Assembly (NCBI GenBank): GCA_963681505.1
Contig: OY811993.1
Coordinates: 4,016,489-4,080,488, forward strand
DNA: 64,000 nucleotides
Source: Eunapius fragilis
Lineage: Eukaryota; Porifera; Demospongiae; Spongillida; Spongillidae
Reading direction: 5' to 3'
The position numbers and the translations under genes are program-made. Positions 54,130 to 64,000 of this stretch are shown in pieces; position 1 is the stretch's first letter; each line of letters begins with the position of its first letter. The notes under the pieces are model-generated. The model saw only the letters and a list, made by a program, of their open reading frames with translations, made no database searches and had not been told where the DNA came from.

Positions 54130-54960
54130 CTCAAATTTATTCCTGATGATGGCAGGAAAGTCGGCACAAAATAGCCCTCACATTTGCCCTAACTAAATGG
54201 AGATTGAGCCGGCCAAACAGTTCAGACAGAACCATAGATTTGGGCCTGGATAAGGACATGGTTAGGCCAGAGGCCAACATGGAAAGCGCCTCCAAAGCCT
54301 CCTTCCCCCATGCTCCGTATGATTCCACTACCAGAGGGATACAGACCCATCCAAGATCACTACATTAAGCATCATTAGCCTCATGTTTTCGGAGCTCAGT
54401 GGCATGTGCAGCTGCTCCAGCAGTTACTCCCGCTTCAGAAAGAATTTTGAAGTTTAGCAGTGGTGTAACTGATAAGTCACAGGCTGCAGTTTTGCCCAGA
54501 ACCCAGTTAGAGATGAGAACATCCGCAGGACGAGAATGGCTGTGCATAATCAGAAGTGAGGTTGCAACCAGCTTCCACTTGAACACTAAAATGGGCTAAC
54601 CGACATGTTTCAGCCAATATATCCCTCAACTTGTTGTGGCGAAATACCTCATCCCCAACACGCTTACATGTAGTGGCATGATGTCCAAGGGGATCCAACA
54701 TCTTATCTGGGCAGAGGGCACAATGAGAACCCTCAGCTGTGTCAAGCCCCACCCACCACTTCAATGCTGTCTGGAATACTGGGGGGTCTAAGTGCAAACC
54801 TTGACTTTCAGATGGAATAACCGTCAACCACGAAGAAGCATGTGGGGAGGATGCTGATAAAAGGCGAGCTCTGTCAGCAATAGACAGAGAACCCATAAGA
54901 ACATTGAATAAATGATCGTGATTGCATATTGGAAAGAGCGCTATCTGGGAATGAAACTTT
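54130..54960 (-). pseudogene. Non-LTR retrotransposon C-terminus: CCHC and restriction-like nuclease region
   Basis: Best-preserved example. 54507-54896 reads MGSLSIADRARLLSASSPH, SSWLTVIPSESQGLHLDPP, WWVGLDT, CALCPDKMLDPLGHHATTC (C-x2-C-x9-H-x4-C), RHNKLRDILAETC. The next frame (54365-54586) reads SRPADVLISNWVLGKTAA, CDLSVTPLLN, EAGVTAGAAA. 54137-54328 reads VESYGAWGKEALEALS and ERL-type GRLNLHLVRANVRAILCR. Known: R2/NeSL/Hero-group elements end in a CCHC knuckle plus a PD-(D/E)xK-like nuclease. RPADV...CDLSVT would be that core (inference). Two frameshifts inactivate it. Confidence 0.7.
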
Positions 54961-55023
54961 TCAAGTAAAGAGCTGATATGGATGATGTCCGAAGGATGAA
55001 CTGATGAAAAATACTAACAACAT

Positions 55024-55500
55024 TATTATTGGTTATGCCCACCTGAGTGTTAAGGTGGAGGCAGGAAGTTACCTCTCCAAAGACCATAGCCACACTAGCC
55101 CTGCAGACATCCTAGTACCTAACTGGTCTTTGGGTAAGCCAGCAGCCTTCGACTTGTCTGTGACGTCGCCGCTTAACTTCAATATTTTACTTGAAGCGCG
55201 GAACTACAAGTAGCAGCAGGTCAGGCTGCCAGAGCTACCGAGCAAAAAAAAACATAGAAAATGATGCCAAATGCAAGGAGCTAGGGTGGGTTTGCGTCCC
55301 CATGGTGGTTGAGGCATATGGTGCTTGGGGGACAGAAGCAATGGAGTCATTTTCACTTCTGGCCTCTCGCCTTGCAACTAGCTCCAACAGGGCTAAGGCT
55401 GAGGTCCTAGCTGCCTTATATGGGAGGCTGAACCTCAGCATCCAACGCCACAGCCATCCTCTCCAGACGCTTTGTCCCTGCATGACTATCACCAATAGTA
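55024..55500 (+). pseudogene. Non-LTR retrotransposon nuclease-region fragment
   Basis: Open from 55024: GYAHLSVKVEAGSYLSKD, HSHTSPADILVPNWSLGKP, AAFDLSVTSPLNFNILLEA to a stop at 55211. After it ENDAKCKELGWVCVPMVV, EAYGAWGTEAMESFSLLAS and ALYGRLNLSIQR. It sits at the end of copy (c) of the THAP repeat, as 57750-58170 does for copy (d), so the two were duplicated together. Confidence 0.65.
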
Positions 55501-55742
55501 GGGTGCATTTATTTATCTTTCTGCTGTATAATTGTGCATAACTGATAATTAATAACTATAAACTTATATAAATGAGATAGTAAATGCTTAGACATACAGG
55601 CAATTCTTCCTCATCAGCCTTCCACGCGAAGCGCGGAAGCTTTTTGGGTCCTGCACTTGTGCACTGGATGATACGCTATATCACGTGTGGTTTTGTTAAT
55701 TGCTTTCGTTAATGAGTATTGGTACTTAATTTTATTCATCAT

Positions 55743-55831
55743 CAGATCTGAGGGGGGAGGGGGGGGGTCCGGACACCACCAACCCAACCCCCCCCCCCCC
55801 CCCCCCCCCCCGACCCCCGTATCCGCCACTG
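55743..55831. mobile_element. Short poly-G/poly-C block with CAG...CTG-type end
   Basis: CAGATCTGAGGGG at the left and CCCCGTATCCGCCACTG at the right. Likely a truncated member of the poly-G/C MITE family; no target duplication seen. Confidence 0.45.
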
Positions 55832-55845
55832 CTGTCATTCCTCAT

Positions 55846-57745
55846 GCAGCCTCACACCTGCGGCCAGATTGTAATTTTGATAATGATCCGCTTATATTGA
55901 CGTATTGACGTGCTTCGAATGGTCCTTCGTACATACATGCCATAATTTCTTATGTCTTATGGTATACCTCACTGATTTTCATGCAAGGATATTTTGAAAT
56001 ATGTTTATTTTTTTGTGCAGTACAAAGACTGGTCCCACCCTCTGGCCACATCTATGTGTATACATTACTGTAAATGATAGGGCGTTTGTCGCTTTTTTTT
56101 TTTTTTTTTTTTTTGGCAGATATCAGCCTCGTCCTCGTAACACACAGAGTTCCTACCACAATTACGCCGCCCGATAAGGGCCATCTTTGTCCTCCTCTGA
56201 TCTAATCAGTCGCCGTGGTGGTTAAAAGTTATCTGTATTGACCGGCTGTTCATAAAGTAATTTATCTTACCTCAGAATACCCATTTCTTTGACGAAATGA
56301 TGCCGCGTATCGCAGTGACCAGTGTAGCTTGGCAATGCACTAATTCAAAACAGTTTAATATATGAAAGGTTTGCATTCGTAGGCGTGAAGCGCGTGAGCC
56401 TCACGTGCGGCGCCATTTTGTAGAGTGAATATACATTGAAATTTCAAGGATGGTTTCGAGTTGCTGTGAATCTACGGGAGTGAAGCTCTATCTTTTTTCA
56501 CGGATTAAAAGCAGGGACCGGATCACTGCCATTGGTAGAAAAGAGTGGGTACCAAATGCTTAATTCTTCTAGACTTTGCTGTTTGCATCTTATCAGGAAA
56601 GACAATAAAACTAATATCCTATTTGATACTTAAATGTCAAACTTCGCAGGCGCAGCCGTTCAGAAAGTTACACCATCGATCCTGAAAAGGTACCGGGCAT
56701 GCTTTCACATGCAATAAATACATCCACAAGGTGGACAAACAATTCAAACGCATTGAAAGGCATGCATCTCATAAGAAATGCCACTCAGTTTCCTGTTCAA
56801 AGTTAAGATCGTTTGTTCTGTTGGTTTACAAACTGACTCGAACTAGTCTGGGGACCAGACCAAACTTCACTCACGCAAAAAAGGTGTGGCATGTCATGCA
56901 CATGATGAAGACGTCTATAGGGAGGGCTGCAAACTCACATATGCTCACGATCTGTGGTTACTCTATTTGGTATAGATAGCTGGACCACATGCATTAATAA
57001 ATTGATGTCAGTCAATCGCGTCCTGAATGTACAAATGTACACCCGGGCGTACAGCGAAAAACGTTTTTTGCCGTACGATCTTTCAAGGGATCTAGTTACA
57101 ATGAATACTGCGCGGATTCGTGAAGTCGCAGTAGTCACAACAAAAATGGTTTAGTCAAATCAAAGTCACATGCACCTTAACCGAGATACGCATATCTGCG
57201 TCAAAAATGTGGCAGTGTTTACCATTAGGGGGCGCCTCCTAACGATTTTGGAAAAGATAACGTCATCTTGACGTTGGGGGGAGCGGGTAATAATGAACGT
57301 CACAATGACGTTATCTTTTCCAAAATAGTTTGGAGACGCCCCCTTATACAAATAAATTCTTCGTTATCCTATGGAAAATTATACGTTACTCATGTCAGCC
57401 CTGTCTTCAGTGCTTTACATAGCGTTGTTGAAATCCCCTACCATCTACCTATAGGATTCCTCTGCTGCCTCATTTTGCTGTTATTGGCTTCAGTTAGCTA
57501 AACAAAAATATTCCGACGTTAATCGGTTAACTTTGAGTCATTTAAAAAAAACAACTATTTGCCGTTCAAGTCTTGCAGCAATGTAGTGGCCATAAACGTG
57601 TACTTTTACCTACTTCGCACGTTTGACGTACCGCGCGGAAAGACGGTAATGGATAGGCCCACTAGTACGGCTTGTTTTACGAGTGGCTTAGTTATTTCTG
57701 CCCAAACAGTTACTATTAATTTGACTTTGAAATATATTAACACTG
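55846..57745. repeat. THAP-bearing repeat, copy (d)
   Basis: Tandem partner of copy (c), shorter and without the poly-C MITE. THAP remnant at about 56440-56640. Bases 56090-56115 are a T run; 57228-57343 is the Harbinger-like MITE. Confidence 0.7.
57228..57343. mobile_element. TTA-flanked Harbinger-like MITE (copy 2)
   Basis: 116 bp, ends GGGGGCGCCTCC and GGAGACGCCCCC, TTA on both sides. Same position inside the THAP repeat as 53562-53677, therefore inherited by duplication and not independently inserted. Confidence 0.8.
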
Positions 57746-57749
57746 AACA

Positions 57750-58170
57750 TTATTATTGGTTATGCCCACCTGAGTGTTAAGCTCTCCAAAGACCATAGCC
57801 ACACTCACCCTGCAGACATCCTAGTACCCAACTGGTCTTTGGGTAAGCCAACAGCCTTCGATTTGTCTGTGACGTCGACGTCGCAGCTTAACTCCAATGT
57901 TTTACTCGAAGCGCGGAACTACAAGCAGCAGCAGGTCAGGCTGCCAGAAAGAAAACATGAAGAAAATGATGCCAAATGCAAGGAGCTAGGGCCGGTTTGC
58001 GTCCCCATGGTGGTTGAGGTATATGGTGCTTGGGGGACAGAAGCAATGGAGTCATTCTCACTTCTGGCCTCTCGCCTTGCAACTAGCTCCAACAGGGCTA
58101 AGGCTGAGGTCCAATCAACGCCACAGCCATCCTCTCCAGATGCTTTGTCCCTGCATGACTATTACCAATT
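57750..58170 (+). pseudogene. Non-LTR retrotransposon nuclease-region fragment
   Basis: Reads YAHLSV, then a deletion of about 20 codons relative to 55030, DHSHTHPADILVPNWSLGK, PTAFDLSVTSTSQLNSNVLL, ENDAKCKELGPVCVPMVVE, VYGAWGTEAMESFSLLAS. It ends before the terminal GRLNL block. Confidence 0.65.
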
Positions 58171-58280
58171 GTAGGGTGCATTTTTTTTATCTTACTGCTG
58201 TATATAATTGTGTTCCAACTGATTATAAACTTATAGTAAATGCTTAGACATACAGGCAATTCTTCCTCATCAGCCTTCAC

Positions 58281-58730
58281 TAGCATCCAGAATATCATGG
58301 GATATACCTTTCAGTTCGTTTAAAACATATGAATACTTCATTGCTTACTTTCTCAAAATTGCAACTATTAACACTTGGGTAGTTGTGTGGGATCCATGAA
58401 ATTACGGATCCTAACATGTATTATAGCTTCTGATAAGAATTTTTATCCTACAGCAGCCACACGAGCCATCCAATACAACTCAGCCATTAAAATACGTAAC
58501 TGTTTTTCAGCCGTTCGGATAATTCACTGGCTATACCATGCGTGTATTTGGTGAGATGCAATGGAGATGCATTTGTATGTACACTTTCCATTATTTGCCG
58601 CTTACGCGCAGTGTGTTACTGCACGCGTGCACTTACTACAAACAATTAAACGCTACGTTTAACAACAGTACATGGCATGGTCTCGTGGCTTTAATAAATG
58701 TGTGATCCATACGTGCATGTATTGCAAAGA
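58281..58730. repeat. Long inverted repeat, right arm
   Basis: Inverted counterpart of 50536-51026; ends ACGTGCATGTATTGCAAAGA. Carries short gaps relative to the left arm. Confidence 0.8.
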
Positions 58731-59700
58731 GCTCGATGATACGAAATGTAGGATCCACTGAGGAATTATTAATCAATGGGTCATGACTGCAGGACTCTAC
58801 AAATTCACTTGACTGTGGCTATATTGCGAAAGTTTGGGATGTTACGAAAGCTCCTAGTTTAGGTACTTTCATATCATTTCACGTAACGTACTTCCGCATA
58901 TCCAAATATCTGTAGTAAAAATTGTGACTGGATTTTACGAAAGTTAAGAGAGGTAGGTATTTTTGAAAATCTAGTTCTCGATAGTTTAAAGATGATAAAA
59001 CTTCAAATTTGCCTGGATCATGAAGCTTTGAGCGCTCTTTCACGCAGTATTGTATGTAACATCGTACGCAATATCTAAATTAAGGATGTACTGCTTTCTA
59101 ATTAGAGTAAAAAGCCAACGTTGTTTATTGTACTCTTCCAATGACGGGTCCTCCTCAAAAACGTCAAAAAACGTTGCAGGCAAGCAATTTCTATCTACCA
59201 TGAAACATTTAGGACGATCTGGCTATGCGCAATAGCTCGTTTTCAGCTCGCCGTTGAATGTGTCACAGCTACGTCATTGCTTGTCGTATTAAAACAGAAT
59301 TTGGTTTTCATAGAAAGGAATCAATACTCTGTTAGGAGATATAGTAATTGGACTTATAATACACTTCTTTGTAGAATTGTGTAATCCAATCAACCTTCGA
59401 GCCACATAAATACGCCCTTTTTTGAGGGTGTATACTCGGGTCCTATGTATAAACACATTGCATCGTTGTATTGATCTATGAACGCTATTATATGCAACTT
59501 TCAGAATTTTTGGACTGTGCGCAATAATTTATTTTCGCCACAGACCAAGTTATAGGATTGCGGGAGATGCGTTAACCATGCATGCAAAGACCGTTTTATC
59601 AGCCTGAAGTGTGAATGTTTAATATGATTCAATCGCATGCCATATCTCTTTTCAAATGTACTATGAGTGATAGGGTTGGTGTACATGGTTAAAACTCGAA
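58731..59700. other. Gene-free stretch
   Basis: Frames of 60 codons or less on both strands, no motif recognised, no repeat structure seen. Confidence 0.4.
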
Positions 59701-59726
59701 GAACTCACTTTTAGAGTTAAAATATA

Positions 59727-60697
59727 ATGTTCATCCACTGGATGGTATATGACAATGACAATGGGATACAAAGTTGCACATTTGGCAGTGATTGTGCAGT
59801 GGCAAATGTTATATATGGGCTAACCAAGATGCGATTTACACAGGGCACAGGAGACACAAGTGCCATTTTAAAGAACTTTTTGCGTTGTGAAAATATTAAA
59901 CCTGGACTGTTATTCAATATGTGATTCAATGTTTTATTTTATTTGGCTGGAAGTTTTATATGATCAATGAGAGATTATTGTATTATCTGCAAAATATGTG
60001 TTCCTGCAAAAACAGTTAGAAGTCTAGCTTTTAATCAGAAATAATATCTTAATTAATGATAAACAGAATAAATCGATAATATACTTCAGCTAAGAGTACT
60101 AGGATTGATCGGAAAATTTATCACTGGGCCTTGGATGAGATCTTTATAGTAATAGTGAACCTGATGTAAGGGTAACCTTGAAATGGTTCCCATGATTAAG
60201 ATGTGCACAATAACATTGCGAGACCTGATACAGAAACCAACTTTCTTTCTAACTGCAACATCAAATGTCTTTGGAGAGAAGCTAAGTGAAAGGATGAGAC
60301 TCTACTGTGTTTGCTAGCACAATTATCAAGTGATGAGGAATCCCAATTTCATGAAATTATGAGCTTGGCTGTAAGAAGCACTCTTGAAGTTCTTGAGCAT
60401 CAGCTGGAGCCATACTTGCATGGTTCTCTCAATAACCCATCAAAAGATATTCTAGTAAGAATTCAAGCCGCTCCATTGCACAATATGCTATCTGAACAGA
60501 CCCTTGGTCTTGTCAATTACCATGTTCATCATGCACCTAATGCTAAAATTGGTTTCATTGATGGGAAGGCGAAAGTACAAAAAATCAAACACTATCCTGG
60601 CTTCAGGGCAAAGCTGATAAAAACTTATATTGTTTGCAATAAAGAGAACAATGGCAGCAAAGAAAAGACTTTAGGAACTACAAAAGAAGCAAGATAA
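59727..60697 (+). pseudogene. Unassigned, possibly transposon-associated ORFs
   Basis: Two open stretches: 59727-59924 (TFGSDCAVANVIYGLTKM, TGDTSAILKNFLRCE) and 60311-60697 (SSDEESQFHEIMSLAVRS, LEHQLEPYLHGSLNNPSK, APLHNMLSEQTLGLVNYHV, HHAPNAKIGFIDGKAKV). The second resembles, distantly, the SE-x-x-G-x-x-(D/N) and 'xxPNAxxGFIDGKxK' blocks of uncharacterised multicopy proteins of marine invertebrates. No function can be given. The tail turns lysine-rich (NKENNGSKEKT) before stop. Confidence 0.35.
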
Positions 60698-60699
60698 CG

Positions 60700-61855
60700 T
60701 TTCAAGGGGCAAAATTGAAAAAAAAGTAAAGTCTATACTTGCTAATGAATGCAAAATTGAATAAACATTTCCTCAAATCTCAACAGATAGATTGGAATGT
60801 ATAAAAATAGTTGTTGTAAACCCTTCATAGTTGTTAGGTAAATTAATAGAGCAGGAGTGGAACACATCACCTGGAATGAACAAAAAAATTTAATGGAAAA
60901 GTGTTGTCTATAAAGAACAGTTTAAAACGAGGTACTAAATTTATTATTTCATATTGGACAGTGGAAGTATAACTGCAGATAATGGAGAAGATGAATATAT
61001 AACTTTGGTGCAGTTTGTTACTGATGTAATTCACAAAGATTAAGTTGCGCTTGTGTAAGTGTGTACTATTCATGTGCTTTTATTTTTAATACATATAACA
61101 GATTTTATGTATTGTAAATGTACTCCAATGTCTTTCAGATTATTTATTACCTGGGGTAATTTGATCTTTAATTTATTTCAAACATTCAAGCGGACGTCAA
61201 AAACTTAGTTTTATACATAATACATCGATAAATGCACGTTGAAATTCCACTACATTTAACTTATAAGGAAATAGTATTTCTTCCCTAATACACATTCTTT
61301 GTGTAGGCCTACAACATGCCATTCTCCATTTAAAATTTGCAATTGAAATGTTGAAAGACAAAAATCGTATGACCGTTTGAGTATAGTCATTACGGGGATC
61401 ACAGTTTTTATAATATCTCCGCATCACTCACCATACATTGTTTTATCGGTACTTAAAGGCCCGTTTATCCGGTTAGGATTAAGCTACAAAAAAGATAAAA
61501 ACTGTTTTGAAAACCATTCAATATGGGCTTTAAACTGATGCATTTAGTAATGTGTGAATGATTGTTTGAAACTTTTTTGTAAAGTACCTACCTAGTTGTT
61601 AACGCAGACGCTAAGGTACGTACTATGCCAAGCTAAAGGATGAAATGAATTTGTGGCCAGCTGTTGTAAAAGTTGTTTTGACGAAGACCGCCGCATGCCA
61701 TATGACTCAGATCTCGATGAAGACGTAGAAGGGTGCCCGTGTTACGCAATCTATACGGCTGTACACCATGTACGGTTGAAACAACATTCTTGTCACGGCC
61801 AGTTGAAATTTAATGCCGCGAAGCTGAAGTACATACCGGTCTAAGTTGATTCTAA
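60700..61855. other. Gene-free stretch
   Basis: AT-rich; the longest frames (about 75 codons) show no recognisable domain. Confidence 0.4.
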
Positions 61856-61859
61856 ACTC

Positions 61860-62983
<1,124 letters not shown>

Positions 62984-64000
62984 TTAATGAATATATGTCT
63001 TCTGGAGGTCTATGTACATGTTCTCTCCTGCCTCCAGAGGTGCACCAAGGGTCCCTGCTTGGGGGTGGGTGAGGTGGGCTTCATCTGGAATATGAAGGAC
63101 AAACATAGATGCCTGACACAGCTGCTTGTAAAGCTCTTGAAATACTGGTCTTGAATGTGTTATAGGGTTCCTGAGTAGCAAACACATGGTGAAAGGATAC
63201 ATAATGGTAGTATTATGGAAGACCATGCATAGGGCAAAAGATTTTTATGCACAACTGCACACAATATTTTCATGAAGGACCAGTATTGTGCGAAAACATT
63301 TAATTTGTAAGAGGATTATTAAACCATGACATACTGTATTGCTCTAGATCGCAATCAATCTTACATGCCCGCTGATTGCATTTACACTAAATATGAAACT
63401 GAAACAGATTGTGAGATCTATGTGATCCACTATTAATTACATTATAATACCTGTTTTTCAGTCAAGCAAACATACCAGCATTGGGTCATCAACTGGTAGA
63501 CCAGAAGTGGACATCCAGGGGGAGGAGGGAGTCTGTACCCTGAATCAATCTTTTTAACCACCTTAAATGGAACAAGCACTTTTAGATATTGATGAATCAA
63601 ATGGATCGATTTATTTACCTCTGAGTTACCAAGTCCTTCAAAAGGCTTGGTTCCCATATTCCATATCTCATACAGCAGACATCCATAGCTCCACACATCA
63701 CTGGCAGTGGAGTACTTCTTGAAGTGGATAGCCTCAGGGGCTGTCCACTTGACTGGAATCATTCCTCCATGGGAAACATAGTATGTGTCATCAGCCAGGT
63801 CACGAGACAGTCCAAAGTCAGCAATCTATGGGTTAAAATGTACAATCAACCATTTCTATCGTGCAGGGTACCTTGCATATGCAGTCCTGTGTAACAAGTA
63901 TGTTCCTTGCAGCAAGGTCACGATGGACAAAGGACTTATTAGAGAGATACTTCATCCCAGCAGCTGTCTGCTTGGAGTATGACAGCAGGCTTGAGTACAG
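62984..64000 (-). CDS. Receptor D: 3' part of a receptor tyrosine kinase (runs off window)
   Basis: Exons (minus): 63872-64000 onward ([31 protein letters not shown]), 63619-63825 ([52 protein letters not shown]), 63476-63561 ([25 protein letters not shown]), 62984-63170 ([31 protein letters not shown] stop). Intron phases and exon lengths (207, 86, 187 nt) are identical to receptor A. HRD, DFG, the paired activation-loop tyrosines, APE and the RP motif are all present, so the visible part is intact. Upstream exons lie beyond 64000. By family a plasma-membrane receptor kinase. Confidence 0.88.

Overview
This window looks like accessory-rich genomic DNA of an early-branching metazoan, most likely a demosponge. 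That is an inference from compact multi-exon receptor tyrosine kinase genes with 35-400 bp GT-AG introns, a moderate AT bias, and a very dense, mixed load of eukaryotic transposons. I see no housekeeping gene, rRNA, tRNA, CRISPR array or bacterial operon. The only host-type genes are one tandem family of receptor genes, all on the minus strand; almost everything else is transposon or transposon relic.

Layout. 1-9.4 kb: a foldback repeat, hAT transposase relics, an ISL2EU-like element (THAP plus YqaJ/SWIM-type ORFs) nested in a hAT with an AT target duplication, a cluster of GTAAAC/GTTTAC motifs, and an unassigned transposon-type gene (exons about 7.96-9.70 kb) split by a poly-G/poly-C MITE. 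9.5-16.4 kb: a tandem ~1 kb duplication whose first unit is split by a 4.87 kb Ginger1-like DNA transposon. It encodes an H2C2 plus DDE integrase, a GPY-type module, a Pro/Gln repeat, an acidic stretch with a SUMO-interaction-like motif, a Ulp1-type cysteine protease and a PHD finger. 17.0-22.7 kb: a deleted hAT and receptor gene A (signal peptide, unknown Cys-containing ectodomain, EGF-like module, Thr/Ser/Pro mini-exon stalk, transmembrane helix, tyrosine-rich juxtamembrane region, tyrosine kinase). 22.8-30.5 kb: non-LTR retrotransposon relics and repeats. 30.5-38.2 kb and 44.6-47.9 kb: receptor paralogues B and C. They share the ectodomain but have no kinase exons; their short tails carry a tandem tyrosine-containing repeat. 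B is additionally split by a degraded gypsy-type LTR retrotransposon. 38.2-44 kb: further non-LTR and ISL2EU-like relics and a perfect 48-bp-arm hairpin. 48-58.7 kb: relics of one recurrent non-LTR family, two tandem copies of a THAP-bearing repeat, and a ~490 bp inverted repeat enclosing about 7.3 kb. 61.9-64 kb: the 3' flank and last exons of a fourth receptor, D, with an intact kinase, running off the window.

The genes read as one locus that grew by segmental duplication. B and C, with their downstream flanks, are copies of one another, and insertions unique to one copy (gypsy in B, poly-G MITE in C) post-date the duplication. A and D are kinase-bearing relatives. A and D would be predicted to signal by tyrosine phosphorylation at the membrane; B and C look like kinase-less co-receptors or decoys whose tyrosine repeats could be substrates, if they are expressed at all. 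A has a 4-nt deletion in the ectodomain exon and a phase mismatch just before the kinase, and B and C each carry a frameshift inside the tyrosine repeat. All coordinates and exon joins come from reading the sequence by eye; no searches were run.
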